From positions 1 to 62,977 of IMG/VR virus record IMGVR_UViG_3300022821_000003: 62,977 nt of DNA; one strand, 5' to 3'. Of this stretch, positions 9,604 to 19,619 are shown piece by piece. This DNA is from a virus. The notes under the pieces were generated by a model. The model saw nothing but the letters and a program-made list of their open reading frames with translations, was not told the origin of the DNA and made no database searches. How positions within the stretch are numbered: position 1 is the stretch's first letter; every line of letters begins with the position of its first letter. Position numbers and translations under genes: made by a program.

Positions 9604-11418
9604 ATGGCAATAAATTTAGGACAACAGTTTACACAAGGGCATAATCAAGCAGCCTCTGACTTTCTAATAAAAACAGTAGGAACAGATGATTTAACCTCTT
9701 TATCTACAAGCGAACTTGCTCGTGCTATTGATGCCGCAAATCAAGCCAATATAACGGGACTTTCTAATTGGGCTTATTCAGGCACTCAAATAAGTGGTGG
9801 CATTGAGTCTGCTTTGAGTGACTATGAAAACCAAATAAAAAGTAAAGGAGTTATAGCAGACGCAGGAAGGGATACTTTTAGAATGACTTTTACTCCAGTT
9901 TTATTACAAGAGGCAAACAGGAGAATAAATGAAGGAAAAACAGAAGCTAGAGCTGGAATGACCGCTATGACTAAGGATGGGAAAATTATTTATTATGATT
10001 TGACTAGACCTAATTTAAAGACTGAATTTGATAGAATGATTAGTGGAGAAGGATGGACTAATCAAGGAATAACAACTCCTAAGAGAGAGTACAAAAACCC
10101 AGCGTTAGCACCTGAAGGATCTGAACAAGCTAGAGTAGATGCACAAGGAGGATCTACTGGAACTGGTTGGTATGACCAAGTTACAGGAAAAGATACACCA
10201 GTTGGAGTAGGAACTCCTAGACCAACTTCAACGACAACAGATTCTCAAACTACTTCTACAGCAAATCAACCAGCAGATAAAGATATAAAAACAGCAAGGA
10301 AAGATGTTGTTGCAACATTCCATAAATACTTAGGAAGGAATCCAACATCAACAGAGGATTGGAACAATGTTTATAATCTTATGACAAAAGCTCCTACAGA
10401 AGTAGAATCTAGATTATCAGCAATATCAGATAAAATAAAAACAGATGCAACCACAGCTAGAACAGATTCTACTGGCGGGACAACTGATGCAACATCTAAT
10501 ATAGATCCTCTAAAGGTTGCACAAAACTTAGGATATACAGCAGCAGACTTTGCTAACGACCCAGGATTTACTTCATATTGGGGAAACAAAAGTAAAGCAG
10601 AATTAGAAGAAGCATTAAAGAATAGAAACGATTACGACTCAACTTCTGGTCGTAAAAGAACACCATCTGAACAAGGTTCATATGATGAGAGCTCAGGTTG
10701 GCTACAAGACCTATTAGATACTGGAGAGATAGACCAAGCACAATTCAATGCATTAGATGGCATTATGAATACAGACGATTATACTTCTGGTAAACGTGTT
10801 TATACAGAGGCAGAGATGACTAAGATAGCAATAGATGCAGAATCAAAAGCTAGAACAGACCTAGAACCATATTATACAGATTTAAAGTCTAGAGATATGG
10901 AGGACTTGAAGACTGGATATGAAGATATAAATAATTCAGCAGCTAGATATACACAGAATGAACAGAAGAGTTATAAAGAAACACTAGCAGCGACTAAACA
11001 GGGACTAAGAGCTAAGGGACTAACATTTTCTGGACAATCTAGAGGGACATTAGGAAAAGAAGGAGCTTTAGCAGACAAAGGAGTTGAAGGCTCAGTACCA
11101 CAAAACAGGAGATATTCTATAGAAGATAATCTAGCAGGATTCCAACAACAAGCAAGAGATTTAGGAACAACTGCAGAAAGAAGATATGGAAGTGCAGCTT
11201 TAACTGGACAAGCAGGATATCTAGAACCAGGTACATTGCCAGACCCATATAGCAGTGGTTTAGACTATAATACTTCTAGTACAAGGTCTTTATATGACCC
11301 AAAGAAAGATGCTTCACAGAGAGGTTATGTCAGCCCTGAACAATCAGACATAGCTAGGGAAAGAGAACTAGAAGTTCAAAAAAGAAAACAAGATAGACTT
11401 AATACTTATAAATACTAA
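9604..11418 (+). CDS. internal virion / ejection protein (hypothetical)
   Basis: 604 residues, rich in Thr, Ala and Gln, with a low-complexity Thr/Ser stretch around residues 195-230 and long helical segments in the C-terminal half (KARTDLEPYYTDLKSRDMEDL and following). No enzyme motif is seen. It is the first of three consecutive large helical proteins preceding the terminator, the position and style of internal or ejection proteins in short-tailed phages. Function is inferred from context. Confidence 0.5.
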   Translation: MAINLGQQFTQGHNQAASDFLIKTVGTDDLTSLSTSELARAIDAANQANITGLSNWAYSGTQISGGIESALSDYENQIKSKGVIADAGRDTFRMTFTPVLLQEANRRINEGKTEARAGMTAMTKDGKIIYYDLTRPNLKTEFDRMISGEGWTNQGITTPKREYKNPALAPEGSEQARVDAQGGSTGTGWYDQVTGKDTPVGVGTPRPTSTTTDSQTTSTANQPADKDIKTARKDVVATFHKYLGRNPTSTEDWNNVYNLMTKAPTEVESRLSAISDKIKTDATTARTDSTGGTTDATSNIDPLKVAQNLGYTAADFANDPGFTSYWGNKSKAELEEALKNRNDYDSTSGRKRTPSEQGSYDESSGWLQDLLDTGEIDQAQFNALDGIMNTDDYTSGKRVYTEAEMTKIAIDAESKARTDLEPYYTDLKSRDMEDLKTGYEDINNSAARYTQNEQKSYKETLAATKQGLRAKGLTFSGQSRGTLGKEGALADKGVEGSVPQNRRYSIEDNLAGFQQQARDLGTTAERRYGSAALTGQAGYLEPGTLPDPYSSGLDYNTSSTRSLYDPKKDASQRGYVSPEQSDIARERELEVQKRKQDRLNTYKY

Positions 11419-11419
11419 T

Positions 11420-12793
11420 ATGGCAACAAATTTTTATAGAACAAAAGACCCACGAACTGGGCAAGATGTCATGAAGGAAGTAGGAACAGATAGATATATT
11501 GGTCCTACAGAGTTTGGTCAAGGGGCTGGCTTCTCAGAAGCTAGACCAACAAACGCAAGACCAACAACACCTACTACAAACACAACATCTAAACTGGGAG
11601 CTTATAAGTCTAATCAGAAGTTTTTAGATTTAGTAAAACAAGCTATCCAGAAGAAACAAGGAATGAATAAAGACATTCAAAGCTCAAGAGATTATTGGAG
11701 AACTCAACAAAGAGACCCAATGACATTCACAAATGAAAGTCTTCAACTAGCAACACCAGCACAGCAACAATCTTTAAGAGAGAAGAGATATGCAACAGCT
11801 GGAGCACATTTGCAAGGATTAACAGAAGAGGAAAAATATCGTGGAGGAAGACTTGACGATGTCTTAGCAGAGCTAGAAACGACAAGAAAAGGTGAAGCAG
11901 ATGCTGTCAATAATGACGAAATAAGTGAAGGCAGAAGATTAGACCAATTACTCAAAAAGAAAAGTCTTGGAAGTAATCCAACAATTTCAGATATAGAGGG
12001 TTCATATATAAGTGATGACGGTAATAGGGTTGGTAACAAAACTGGAGGAACATTATCATGGAGAAACAACAACTCTGGAAATCTAAAATACTCAGATTGG
12101 CAAAAGGAGTATGGGGCTATTAAAGATCCAAATTCAGCATTCGCAGTATTTCCTGATGAAAAATCTGCTAGAAGTGCATACAAAGCATTATTAACATCTC
12201 CAACTGGTATTTACTCTGGATTAACTTCAGATGAGGCAATGTTGAAATGGTCTAGCGATTATAGCGGAGACCCTAGGGCATATGACTATCAAAAGCTTGT
12301 AACATTAGGTGCTCCAGCAGTATCTAAAGATTTAAGCAAGTTTACAGATGATGAATGGAACAAACTATTTGAAGCACAGAGAAAAGCTGAAGGATGGACA
12401 GTAGGAACAACACTAGATTCAACCACACTTCAACACGATACATGGACAGAAGCCGCAACAAGAGCTCTAGCATTAAAGACTGGAATAAGCTCAACTGAAC
12501 TATGGGGCAAGTATACTGATGAAGAACTAGATGCTAAAGCACTAGAAGCTGGAACAGACTTAATTGCTGAAATGATTGGTGGACTGAAGGCTAATGAAAT
12601 ATTAAGCACAAGTATCAAAGATAAAACTGCATTAGAATACATTCTTAGACTTAAGTATGAACTAGATGCTACAGATGCAGAAATAGAGGAGTTCATGAAA
12701 GAAATGGGAATGCCAACTACTAAAGGTAAGGACTCGAATGGTGACCCTATCAAGGTCTTAGACTTACTAGAAGATATAATTAACCCAATATAA
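11420..12793 (+). CDS. virion protein with lysozyme-like WRNNNSGN/FAVF module
   Basis: 457 residues. At about 215-300 it carries WRNNNSGNLKY...GAIKDPNSAFAVFPDEKSA, which resembles the R-NNPGNI...FAVF module of phage proteins with a transglycosylase-like fold that locally opens peptidoglycan during DNA entry (family knowledge). The rest is helical with low-complexity linkers. Located between two internal virion proteins, so a virion-borne cell-wall-degrading role is plausible. I cannot point to a confident catalytic glutamate. Confidence 0.5.
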   Translation: MATNFYRTKDPRTGQDVMKEVGTDRYIGPTEFGQGAGFSEARPTNARPTTPTTNTTSKLGAYKSNQKFLDLVKQAIQKKQGMNKDIQSSRDYWRTQQRDPMTFTNESLQLATPAQQQSLREKRYATAGAHLQGLTEEEKYRGGRLDDVLAELETTRKGEADAVNNDEISEGRRLDQLLKKKSLGSNPTISDIEGSYISDDGNRVGNKTGGTLSWRNNNSGNLKYSDWQKEYGAIKDPNSAFAVFPDEKSARSAYKALLTSPTGIYSGLTSDEAMLKWSSDYSGDPRAYDYQKLVTLGAPAVSKDLSKFTDDEWNKLFEAQRKAEGWTVGTTLDSTTLQHDTWTEAATRALALKTGISSTELWGKYTDEELDAKALEAGTDLIAEMIGGLKANEILSTSIKDKTALEYILRLKYELDATDAEIEEFMKEMGMPTTKGKDSNGDPIKVLDLLEDIINPI

Positions 12794-12797
12794 AAAA

Positions 12798-15700
12798 ATG
12801 GCTACTTTTGATAAAGGAAAAGCAGACAAGTTACTAGAACTATACAGACAAAAGAAAGCTGCTGGTCCACAAAAAATACAAGTTAAGAATCCTTATTCTA
12901 GGACAAGTGTTGACTATGAATCATTAGCTAGAGATACAAGTCAGGCTAATGGACAGCAACAAGATATAACTGTTCCACAGAAACAACCTCTATTAGATAG
13001 AGTAGGTTCTTATGTCGCACCACAAGAGAAGGCTAGAACTGTTGATTTCTTACGTGAACTGCCAGGAGCAGCAAAACAGATTGGATTAGATAAACCAGTA
13101 ACAGGATTAGGCTGGAACGTACTTAAAAATACTGTTAGTAAACTAGGAGAATTTATCGATAAAGGTGGAGCACAGGCTATTTCTGCATTATCATCTCCTA
13201 TAGAAGCATATACAGAATTAAATACAGCAGGAGATTTAGAGAAGAATAGATTGAATCCATCATCAGAACTTAGAGATTTTAAAAAGGTATGGAAGACTGC
13301 AGCTGATATTTGGGCAGGACGTGCTAATGAAATAGGACATCCATTAGAAGACTTATTCACTCCAGATGAACCAGGTAAAGGAATGAGAGCATTAGTAGAA
13401 CAACCTGCGCAAGAAGCTGCACAGAGCTTTTATGATGACACAAGTTTAGGGAATAGAGTTAAACAGATTGCTAAATTAACTGGACTAGGAGTAGAATCTA
13501 TATTTGGTAACCCTTTTTACTTATTTAATATAAGCGGATTGTCAAAGGGAAGTTTTAAGATACCTAAAGAACAAAGAGCATTAACACTCCAAGGTTTGTT
13601 AAACCCAGAGAAAGACTCTGCGTTAAGAGTATTAGGTTTAGAAAAAGGAGCAACTAATGTTGAGATTAAACTAGCCTACAGGAAACTAGCTCACAAATAT
13701 CATCCAGATAAAGTTGGCGGAGATGAAGCTTTATTTAAAACAATCAATGATGCTTATGCATCTTTAACGAAGAATAAACAATTTGCAATACCACACAAGG
13801 AACCCGTCAAACCAACAGGAACGCCAGTAAGAACAACTCCAGGAGGATTACAAGGAGGAGCAAGTAGACAGATATTACAAGAAGGAGTCAGTCAGAAACC
13901 AGTTATCCCATCACAAAACACTCCACTCGCTGCATTCCAAATGGTAAATTCAGCACAGCAGGAAGCAATGAATACGATCGTACAAAAGCTAGAGAAAGCA
14001 AAGGCTAAAAAAACAAAGCTAATTGCTGAAGGCAGAGATGTAGTTGCTACAAAGAAATCACTAGCAACAATAAACAAAACAATAGAAAAGATTAAAGCTA
14101 AGCTAAACACAGCACAGGACAATCAAGATATTACAACAGGTCCAGTATCTGCACCAAAGATAGTATCTCCAACGATAGAACTTCCAGCACCAGAAACAGT
14201 TATACCTCTTAGACAACCTAATACAGATATTGTTGTTTGGAATGATAGAGCTAAAACAGAGATAGCAAAACCAACAACAAGAATATTAACAGTAAAGCCT
14301 GGAACAATAATAAAGACACCAGTTAGAAATACAGCACAAATAGACAATAAAACAACAAAAATACCAGTTAGAAAGACAGCTCCGATAGTAATTAGAGAGC
14401 CTAAATCATATAGTCAGATAGCCAAAGAATCTTCAGCAAGAGATGTTAGTAAAAAGAGCTCAGCAATACAAAGATTGATTGCAGGAAGGAAGGGAACTAA
14501 AACAGTTGCTAGAACAGAGCCAAAAACAGCTACAATATCAATACCTAAAGAGAGTAAACGGTTTGTGACTGATGTGGATTTGTTTAAGAAACTGACAAAG
14601 ATGAAGAAAGATGGCAAGACTGAAAACGACTTCATGATGCTTGAAGCAAAAGCAGCAGAGGACTTTGCAGCTGGAAAAACAACCACAGATAAGTCAATAG
14701 CTATAAACGACTTCATAGAAGACAACTTCAGAAAATCTGGAGGAAGACTATACTCAAAGACATCTAAAACAATAGACACAGCCGCTAAAAGAGGTGTAAA
14801 AAAAGTAGAGCCTAAGAAACTGACTTGGTTAGAAAAACTTAGAAATCGAAGTGGAGCTAAAACAGAAGTAGAGTTTAAGTTAGTTACAGAAGGACAAAGA
14901 CTTATAAGAAAATACGGTAAACTTGTATCTGAATCTGGAACACCTAGAAGAGCAGCAGGAGTCCATTATAAAAATACTGGTAATATACTTGTTAGATCAC
15001 TAACAGATATACCAACAGTTTCGCATGAACTTACACATAGACTTGACAGCCACCTAGGAATAACAGATAAAATGAGAAGGTTAGGAGATGACTCTATATT
15101 AAATGATTTAGAAGAAATATATTTAGCATATTATCCAGGAGCCAATAAAAAAGCATCTAATTCTCTAAAGACAAGAGAAGGACTCGCAACTCTGATAGAG
15201 AACTATGCTTTAAATCCTGAAATAGTTACAGAAGAATTTCCACTATTAGTAGGAGCTATATTAAAATCTACTGGTAAATATTATGATAAGAAAGTAGCAG
15301 AACTTGTTGCAGATGTAGATAGCATTATAGGAAGATACCAAGCACTAGCTGATATTGACAAAGTAGGAGCAATGTCTGCAGCAGATAAACAAATAATACC
15401 TGCAAATAAAACTTTCACAAAAGCGGATGATGCAACAACATTCTTCGCTGATTATATTCACCCATTTGAGAAACTAGCAAGAGTCTTTGGTAAGGATATG
15501 ACAAATGAAGATCCATCAGTATGGTTTAGGCATAGAAGAAATGCAAGTAATGTTGCTATGTATAACATATCACAGAATAAGGACTGGTATTTGCTTAACA
15601 AAGATGGAGAGATGGTTAAGAAGTTCGATTATAATATGAAAAGCATTGGCAAGGACTTGATTGACAAAGGTTTGTATACTATATATGGAAACTACTTAAA

Positions 15701-18026
15701 AGCTAGAAGAAAATTCTATGAAAATAAAGAGCTAGAAGAACTACAAGCTAGTCTGACTCCAACTGAAGAAGATATTGATAGAATAGAAACATTAAAGAAG
15801 ATACAAGAAACAGAAGAATGGGATATGAATGTTGTTAATAATGTTGTTAATCAGTTCAAAGATGAGTTTAAGGAATACGATCAAAAAGTTGATAGTATAA
15901 ATGAAGAACTATTAAAACTTCTAATAGATGTAAAGATAGTTGATGCAGAAGCAGGAGCAAGGATGCTTAAAACAAAAGGATACATACCCTTCTTCAGAAC
16001 AATGCTAGATGAGATTGAAAAAACACCAGTTATGAAAAGTGGTAAAAGTATGCCATCAACAGTAATACAGAACATAATCAAAAGGAAAGGTTCAAAAAAA
16101 GCTATCGAAGACCCATTCATAAGTTCTATAAAAGCTAGTATGCATGTCTTTGAAAAAGCAATGCTACAGAAAACATTTGAAAATATATATAAAATGAGAA
16201 GTCGTGGTGATGTGATTAAGGAAGTAGAAACACAACCAGTTCCTATGGGAAACAAGATTGTTTATCCAAAGAACAAAGGGAATGTTATATCCTTTAAGCA
16301 TAATGATAAGGTTGTAACTTTAGGATTGTCGCCAGAATTAGCTCAAGTATTTCAAACAGATTTAGAATTAAGAAGCCAAGGGAATATGGCGAGAATGGTT
16401 AAATGGTTTTCTAGACTATTCGTTAAGAGTACTACTGGTGTTTTATATCCAGCATTCATGCTTACGAACATATTGATAGATAGTCCATCTGCATACGCTC
16501 AGTCACAGAATACAGTTAAACCAATTATTGATGGTGTTAGATATATAGCGAAAGCTAAAACAAATAAGAATTCATTTGAAGCACAGACTTGGAAAGAATG
16601 GAGGGTATTCGGTGGATTAGAGTCAGCGCAAATAGCAATGTACGATAAATCTTCTACAGAGCTAATGAGAAAGATAGGAATAAAACAACTAGCTAGAGGA
16701 AAGGTTAAGGAAGCGTTTGTTTCATTAAAAGATATCTTTTCGGTACCTTCTGAGTATAGTGAAGCATTAAATAGATACCCAGAATATCACAGAGCTAGAT
16801 TAGCTGGAAAAAGTCAACCAGTTGCGATGGAAGAATCTGCAAGAATAACAGCATCATTCTCACATACTGGAAGTCTAGGTAATCCATTTATGAGAAGCTT
16901 ATTACAATCTGTCCCTTATGGGAACTCTCCTTTACAGGTTACAGCATCTGCAATTAGAGGAATAAGAGATCCAAAAACTAGAGTTAGAGCAGTAAGGACA
17001 TACATGGTGTTAGCATCTTTGAGTGTAGGTGGATTAATGAAGTTAATATACTCATTTAAAAAAGCTAAAGACTCTGGAGATGAAGATGAGATAGAGAGAA
17101 TACAAACCCTGATAAATAATTACAAGAACTTTAATACATATGAATTAGGCAACAACATAATAACGATAGACTCATTTACGAAGGAAGGGATTCTTAAAAT
17201 GAGGACACCAGCAAACTATAACATCATAGGAACTCTTATTAATATGTCGTTAGCAGAACAATATCTAGGAAAAGAATTCGACTATAAAGATTATATAGAT
17301 GCAATAAAAGACCCATTTATTTCTGCTCAATTTGATATAACTGAACCACTTAAACTAGCAACAAGTTGGCTTGCACCTCCGATGAAGGCAATCATCGAGT
17401 CTGGGCTAGGGAAGAAAACATTCCCAGAAGTCAAAGACTTAGAACCATTCTATATGGCTACATGGAATAGCGAAGATAGATACTTCCCATATACAAATGA
17501 TATTGCAATAATGTTGGGTCAGACTGAAGTTATGAAGGCTAAAGGAATATCACCATTACAGATAGAACACTTCTTGAAGACTGTACATGGACGTGGTATT
17601 GAGAATTTATATAAGAATATCAATGATGGTTTACCAGATGTATTAAAGAATCAGTTTGATGAGATACGACGAGTATTCAAAAGTAAAGCATATGATTTTC
17701 ATGGAGTTGGTTATGAACAGTTTTACGAAGATAGAAACAGAATGAATAATGATTATTCTAAAGCTCGTAAAGCTAAGGATAGGAATAAGGTAAGAGAACT
17801 AGCAGATACTAATAAGATATATAATAAGGTTAGTGAAATGATGACAAGTTTAAGGAAGATAAATGCAGAGAGTGATAATACAATTCCGAATGAATACTCT
17901 AACGATATATATGGGATAATAGAAGCACTGAATAAGAAGGATTATGTAGAGGCAGAAAAGCTATACAGATCAAATGCTAGAGGTATAAATTATTATATCG
18001 AACAAGAAAAAAGAAGACTTAGATAA
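12798..18026 (+). CDS. giant polyvalent virion protein with J-domain and zincin motif
   Basis: 1742 residues, the last gene of the rightward arm. Around residues 277-325 it has a J-domain with the HPD tripeptide (YRKLAHKYHPDK), which in DnaJ stimulates DnaK ATPase. Around residue 741 lies HELTH, a gluzincin motif. From about 1210 a segment (PAFMLTNILIDSPSAY and following) resembles the large polyvalent protein-associated domains found in injected phage proteins. Between these are Lys/Thr-rich disordered linkers. Probably packaged and ejected into the host, where it could recruit host chaperone and cleave a target (inference). Confidence 0.7.
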   Translation: MATFDKGKADKLLELYRQKKAAGPQKIQVKNPYSRTSVDYESLARDTSQANGQQQDITVPQKQPLLDRVGSYVAPQEKARTVDFLRELPGAAKQIGLDKPVTGLGWNVLKNTVSKLGEFIDKGGAQAISALSSPIEAYTELNTAGDLEKNRLNPSSELRDFKKVWKTAADIWAGRANEIGHPLEDLFTPDEPGKGMRALVEQPAQEAAQSFYDDTSLGNRVKQIAKLTGLGVESIFGNPFYLFNISGLSKGSFKIPKEQRALTLQGLLNPEKDSALRVLGLEKGATNVEIKLAYRKLAHKYHPDKVGGDEALFKTINDAYASLTKNKQFAIPHKEPVKPTGTPVRTTPGGLQGGASRQILQEGVSQKPVIPSQNTPLAAFQMVNSAQQEAMNTIVQKLEKAKAKKTKLIAEGRDVVATKKSLATINKTIEKIKAKLNTAQDNQDITTGPVSAPKIVSPTIELPAPETVIPLRQPNTDIVVWNDRAKTEIAKPTTRILTVKPGTIIKTPVRNTAQIDNKTTKIPVRKTAPIVIREPKSYSQIAKESSARDVSKKSSAIQRLIAGRKGTKTVARTEPKTATISIPKESKRFVTDVDLFKKLTKMKKDGKTENDFMMLEAKAAEDFAAGKTTTDKSIAINDFIEDNFRKSGGRLYSKTSKTIDTAAKRGVKKVEPKKLTWLEKLRNRSGAKTEVEFKLVTEGQRLIRKYGKLVSESGTPRRAAGVHYKNTGNILVRSLTDIPTVSHELTHRLDSHLGITDKMRRLGDDSILNDLEEIYLAYYPGANKKASNSLKTREGLATLIENYALNPEIVTEEFPLLVGAILKSTGKYYDKKVAELVADVDSIIGRYQALADIDKVGAMSAADKQIIPANKTFTKADDATTFFADYIHPFEKLARVFGKDMTNEDPSVWFRHRRNASNVAMYNISQNKDWYLLNKDGEMVKKFDYNMKSIGKDLIDKGLYTIYGNYLKARRKFYENKELEELQASLTPTEEDIDRIETLKKIQETEEWDMNVVNNVVNQFKDEFKEYDQKVDSINEELLKLLIDVKIVDAEAGARMLKTKGYIPFFRTMLDEIEKTPVMKSGKSMPSTVIQNIIKRKGSKKAIEDPFISSIKASMHVFEKAMLQKTFENIYKMRSRGDVIKEVETQPVPMGNKIVYPKNKGNVISFKHNDKVVTLGLSPELAQVFQTDLELRSQGNMARMVKWFSRLFVKSTTGVLYPAFMLTNILIDSPSAYAQSQNTVKPIIDGVRYIAKAKTNKNSFEAQTWKEWRVFGGLESAQIAMYDKSSTELMRKIGIKQLARGKVKEAFVSLKDIFSVPSEYSEALNRYPEYHRARLAGKSQPVAMEESARITASFSHTGSLGNPFMRSLLQSVPYGNSPLQVTASAIRGIRDPKTRVRAVRTYMVLASLSVGGLMKLIYSFKKAKDSGDEDEIERIQTLINNYKNFNTYELGNNIITIDSFTKEGILKMRTPANYNIIGTLINMSLAEQYLGKEFDYKDYIDAIKDPFISAQFDITEPLKLATSWLAPPMKAIIESGLGKKTFPEVKDLEPFYMATWNSEDRYFPYTNDIAIMLGQTEVMKAKGISPLQIEHFLKTVHGRGIENLYKNINDGLPDVLKNQFDEIRRVFKSKAYDFHGVGYEQFYEDRNRMNNDYSKARKAKDRNKVRELADTNKIYNKVSEMMTSLRKINAESDNTIPNEYSNDIYGIIEALNKKDYVEAEKLYRSNARGINYYIEQEKRRLR

Positions 18027-18064
18027 AAAAAAGGGAACTACAATTTAATGTAGTTCCCTTTTTT
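18025..18064. terminator. bidirectional intrinsic terminator between convergent arms
   Basis: A 12-bp perfect stem (18031-18042 with 18049-18060) and 6-nt loop, flanked by an A-run on the left and a T-run on the right, so it can end transcription from either side. It starts at the stop codon of the giant virion gene, and its T-run overlaps the end of the leftward gene at 18063. Confidence 0.9.
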
Positions 18065-18239
18065 AGTCCTTATAGAGTTCATCTACTAAATAGATGAACC
18101 TTTTTTCTTTTGCCTCTCTAAATTTAACACTCTTTAGTTCAAGCTCTCGCATCAATTTAATTGCTGTTATCCATTTCTTATCAAACATCTTTGGCTTAAG
18201 CTTAGAAAGCATTATCTTAGATATTTTAATTTTCTCCAT
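18063..18239 (-). CDS. small hypothetical protein, last gene of leftward arm
   Basis: 58 residues, starts MEKIKISKIMLSKLKP, very basic and helical, ending YLVDELYKD. The stop codon overlaps the bidirectional terminator. Starts with the same MEKI(K/P)I opening as two other early genes (18776 and 38231). Unknown function; could bind nucleic acid given its charge, but no fold is recognisable. Confidence 0.55.
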   Translation of the reverse strand: MEKIKISKIMLSKLKPKMFDKKWITAIKLMRELELKSVKFREAKEKRFIYLVDELYKD

Positions 18240-18257
18240 ATATCTAGACTCCTATAT

Positions 18258-18776
18258 TCATAACATTATTTCGTCCATTATTATTTGCTTAGGTAAAAAA
18301 TTATAGCAGTAATAACTGCTACTGAATGTTATCTTCTTCTGTCCATCGAAATCTATCCTTTTATCAAACATAAGTAACTGTAAGTCCTTATCCTTAAAAA
18401 GCTTTTTAGGTGCTGAATCATTTAACCATGTATTAGTCATCAGGAGAGCAAAAGGTTTGTTAAAAGATAAAGCTCTTTCAAATATTTGTCTTTTTCTGGT
18501 AAAAGGAGGATTACTAATTATTATATCCCATGATTCTGGTTCATATATATAATAATCCTTTCCACTATCTATGTGAGAAAAAACGACCTTATGTCCAGCA
18601 TCTACAAGAACTTTAACAAACTCACTATCCTCTTTATCAAACGGACACCAAATAACACTATCAGAATTTATGTATTTTAATAACGGTCTAACAGCATATG
18701 CTGGTGTATAGTTCTCATCGTTATTCCCTTTAGAATATAATATTTCTTTACTATTCATATTTTTAATTTTCTCCAT
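18258..18776 (-). CDS. SAM-dependent adenine methyltransferase-like protein
   Basis: 172 residues with the catalytic NPPF motif at 89-92 (DIIISNPPF), characteristic of amino-methyltransferases acting on adenine. A degenerate acidic strand after VIWCPFDKED likely forms part of the cofactor pocket, but a canonical glycine-rich motif I is not obvious. It is compact, without a target-recognition domain, and may be a phage DNA modifier protecting against restriction. Its ATG is nested within the last codons of the upstream gene, implying translational coupling. Confidence 0.6.
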   Translation of the reverse strand: MEKIKNMNSKEILYSKGNNDENYTPAYAVRPLLKYINSDSVIWCPFDKEDSEFVKVLVDAGHKVVFSHIDSGKDYYIYEPESWDIIISNPPFTRKRQIFERALSFNKPFALLMTNTWLNDSAPKKLFKDKDLQLLMFDKRIDFDGQKKITFSSSYYCYNFLPKQIIMDEIML

Positions 18777-19062
18777 CTAACATACCCCTCCTTCTTATCC
18801 ATGCCCTAAAGCTTTCTCCCCACTCTTCAGATTTGGTCTTCCCTCTATTCTTTTCAAACTCGAAGCATTGTTCATTGTAGCTTTTAACAGATTGCTTCTC
18901 ATTAGGGCATGCATATCCCATATCTTCATAATTGACATTATTACACCATCCAGCCATTAATCCATCGTTGAAAACAACAGATGGCTCTGTGAATGTATAA
19001 ATTTGGTCTATCAATCTAGTAGATCCTGAAGTTGTCGTCCTATAGCCCATTGTATATGCCAT
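18763..19062 (-). CDS. small early protein with YNEQCFEFEKNRGK signature
   Basis: 99 residues. It carries the YNxxCFxFEK signature shared by ten early proteins of this genome; here the signature (YNEQCFEFEKNRGK) is followed by about 30 further residues, as it also is in the protein at 31522. The N-terminal half has two cysteines (GWCNN, GYACPN). No known domain recognised. It overlaps the next gene by 14 nt, so the two are probably translated in sequence. Confidence 0.65.
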   Translation of the reverse strand: MAYTMGYRTTTSGSTRLIDQIYTFTEPSVVFNDGLMAGWCNNVNYEDMGYACPNEKQSVKSYNEQCFEFEKNRGKTKSEEWGESFRAWIRRRGMLDGEN

Positions 19063-19063
19063 A

Positions 19064-19213
19064 CTATTTTATTGAATACTTAGAGGTTATTATGAATCTA
19101 TCCTTAAGTAATTTATTAAATTCCTTCTTAGTTATCTTCCCTTTTTCTTCTGTTAGGATAGAAACATTCTCATAATCTTCTAACCAGTCCAATATAGTCT
19201 TTTTAATATCCAT
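19064..19213 (-). CDS. small hypothetical protein
   Basis: 49 residues (MDIKKTILDWLEDYENVS...), acidic N-terminus and basic C-terminus, likely two helices. It starts 11 bases from a GCTAATATTAGC palindrome and is the first gene after the tRNA-Trp interval in this direction. Unknown function. Confidence 0.5.
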   Translation of the reverse strand: MDIKKTILDWLEDYENVSILTEEKGKITKKEFNKLLKDRFIITSKYSIK

Positions 19214-19227
19214 GCTTTTTTTATTTG

Positions 19228-19239
19228 GCTAATATTAGC
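19228..19239. promoter_or_regulatory. GCTAATATTAGC palindrome, operator-like
   Basis: Perfect 12-bp palindrome. The same word, with one central change, occurs at 19263, 28073, 33298, 42937 and 42996, mostly next to phage promoters. Likely a binding site for a dimeric regulator (inference). Confidence 0.5.
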
Positions 19240-19262
19240 GAAAGTGTTTATAAAGATATTTA

Positions 19263-19274
19263 GCTAATGTTAGC
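19263..19274. promoter_or_regulatory. GCTAATGTTAGC palindrome, operator-like
   Basis: Second copy, 35 bp from the one at 19228 (centre to centre), about three and a half helical turns. Paired spacing suggests cooperative binding upstream of the gene starting at 19213. Confidence 0.5.
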
Positions 19275-19392
19275 CATTTCTTACTTAATTTGTCTGTTTT
19301 GAGACCTCTCAAGGGTACTTATGTACCACTTTTACGATTTTGTTCGCTACGGGGCTTATATCGCCTTATTATGAGCTCTGAATTGTTGTTAG

Positions 19393-19464
19393 CACGAAGT
19401 TATGGAATCGAACCACAATGTTCGGTTTTGGAGACCGACATAATAACCGTTATATGAACTTCGC
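19393..19464 (-). tRNA. tRNA-Trp (CCA)
   Basis: 72-nt cloverleaf on the minus strand: acceptor GCGAAGU with ACUUCGU, T-loop UUCGAUU, and a 7-base anticodon loop CUCCAAA giving anticodon CCA. 3' CCA is not encoded. It follows the NrdD-like mini gene by about 8 nt. About 230 bp to the left (19240-19392) hold only the second palindrome and a short GGTAC hairpin. Confidence 0.85.
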
Positions 19465-19472
19465 TCACTTGC

Positions 19473-19619
19473 TTAAGTGACATTAAACAATTTTCTATTC
19501 TTCCATTCTTCTTGTTTAGCGTCATTCCAGTTAGATACTGGTCGCATGAATCCTGTCACACGACTATACACTTCGCATTTTTGTCTACCCTCATTTGTTT
19601 CTGTTGTCTTTGCAGCCAT
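19473..19619 (-). CDS. NrdD C-terminal-like mini-protein
   Basis: 48 residues with CEVYSRVTGFMRPVSNWN, close to the conserved C-terminal segment of anaerobic ribonucleotide reductase NrdD (C-x-V-x-SR-x-x-GYxRPVxxWN). Only this segment is present: there is no catalytic barrel or full Zn site. Stand-alone versions of this segment are found in phages and are usually annotated as NrdD-like; the role is unclear. It ends right before tRNA-Trp and its stop region forms a small CACTT...AAGTG hairpin. Confidence 0.6.
   Translation of the reverse strand: MAAKTTETNEGRQKCEVYSRVTGFMRPVSNWNDAKQEEWKNRKLFNVT

Noticed and set aside
19281-19392. A second tRNA next to tRNA-Trp
   Set aside because: Only a GGTAC...GTACC hairpin is present; no T-arm or acceptor pairing.
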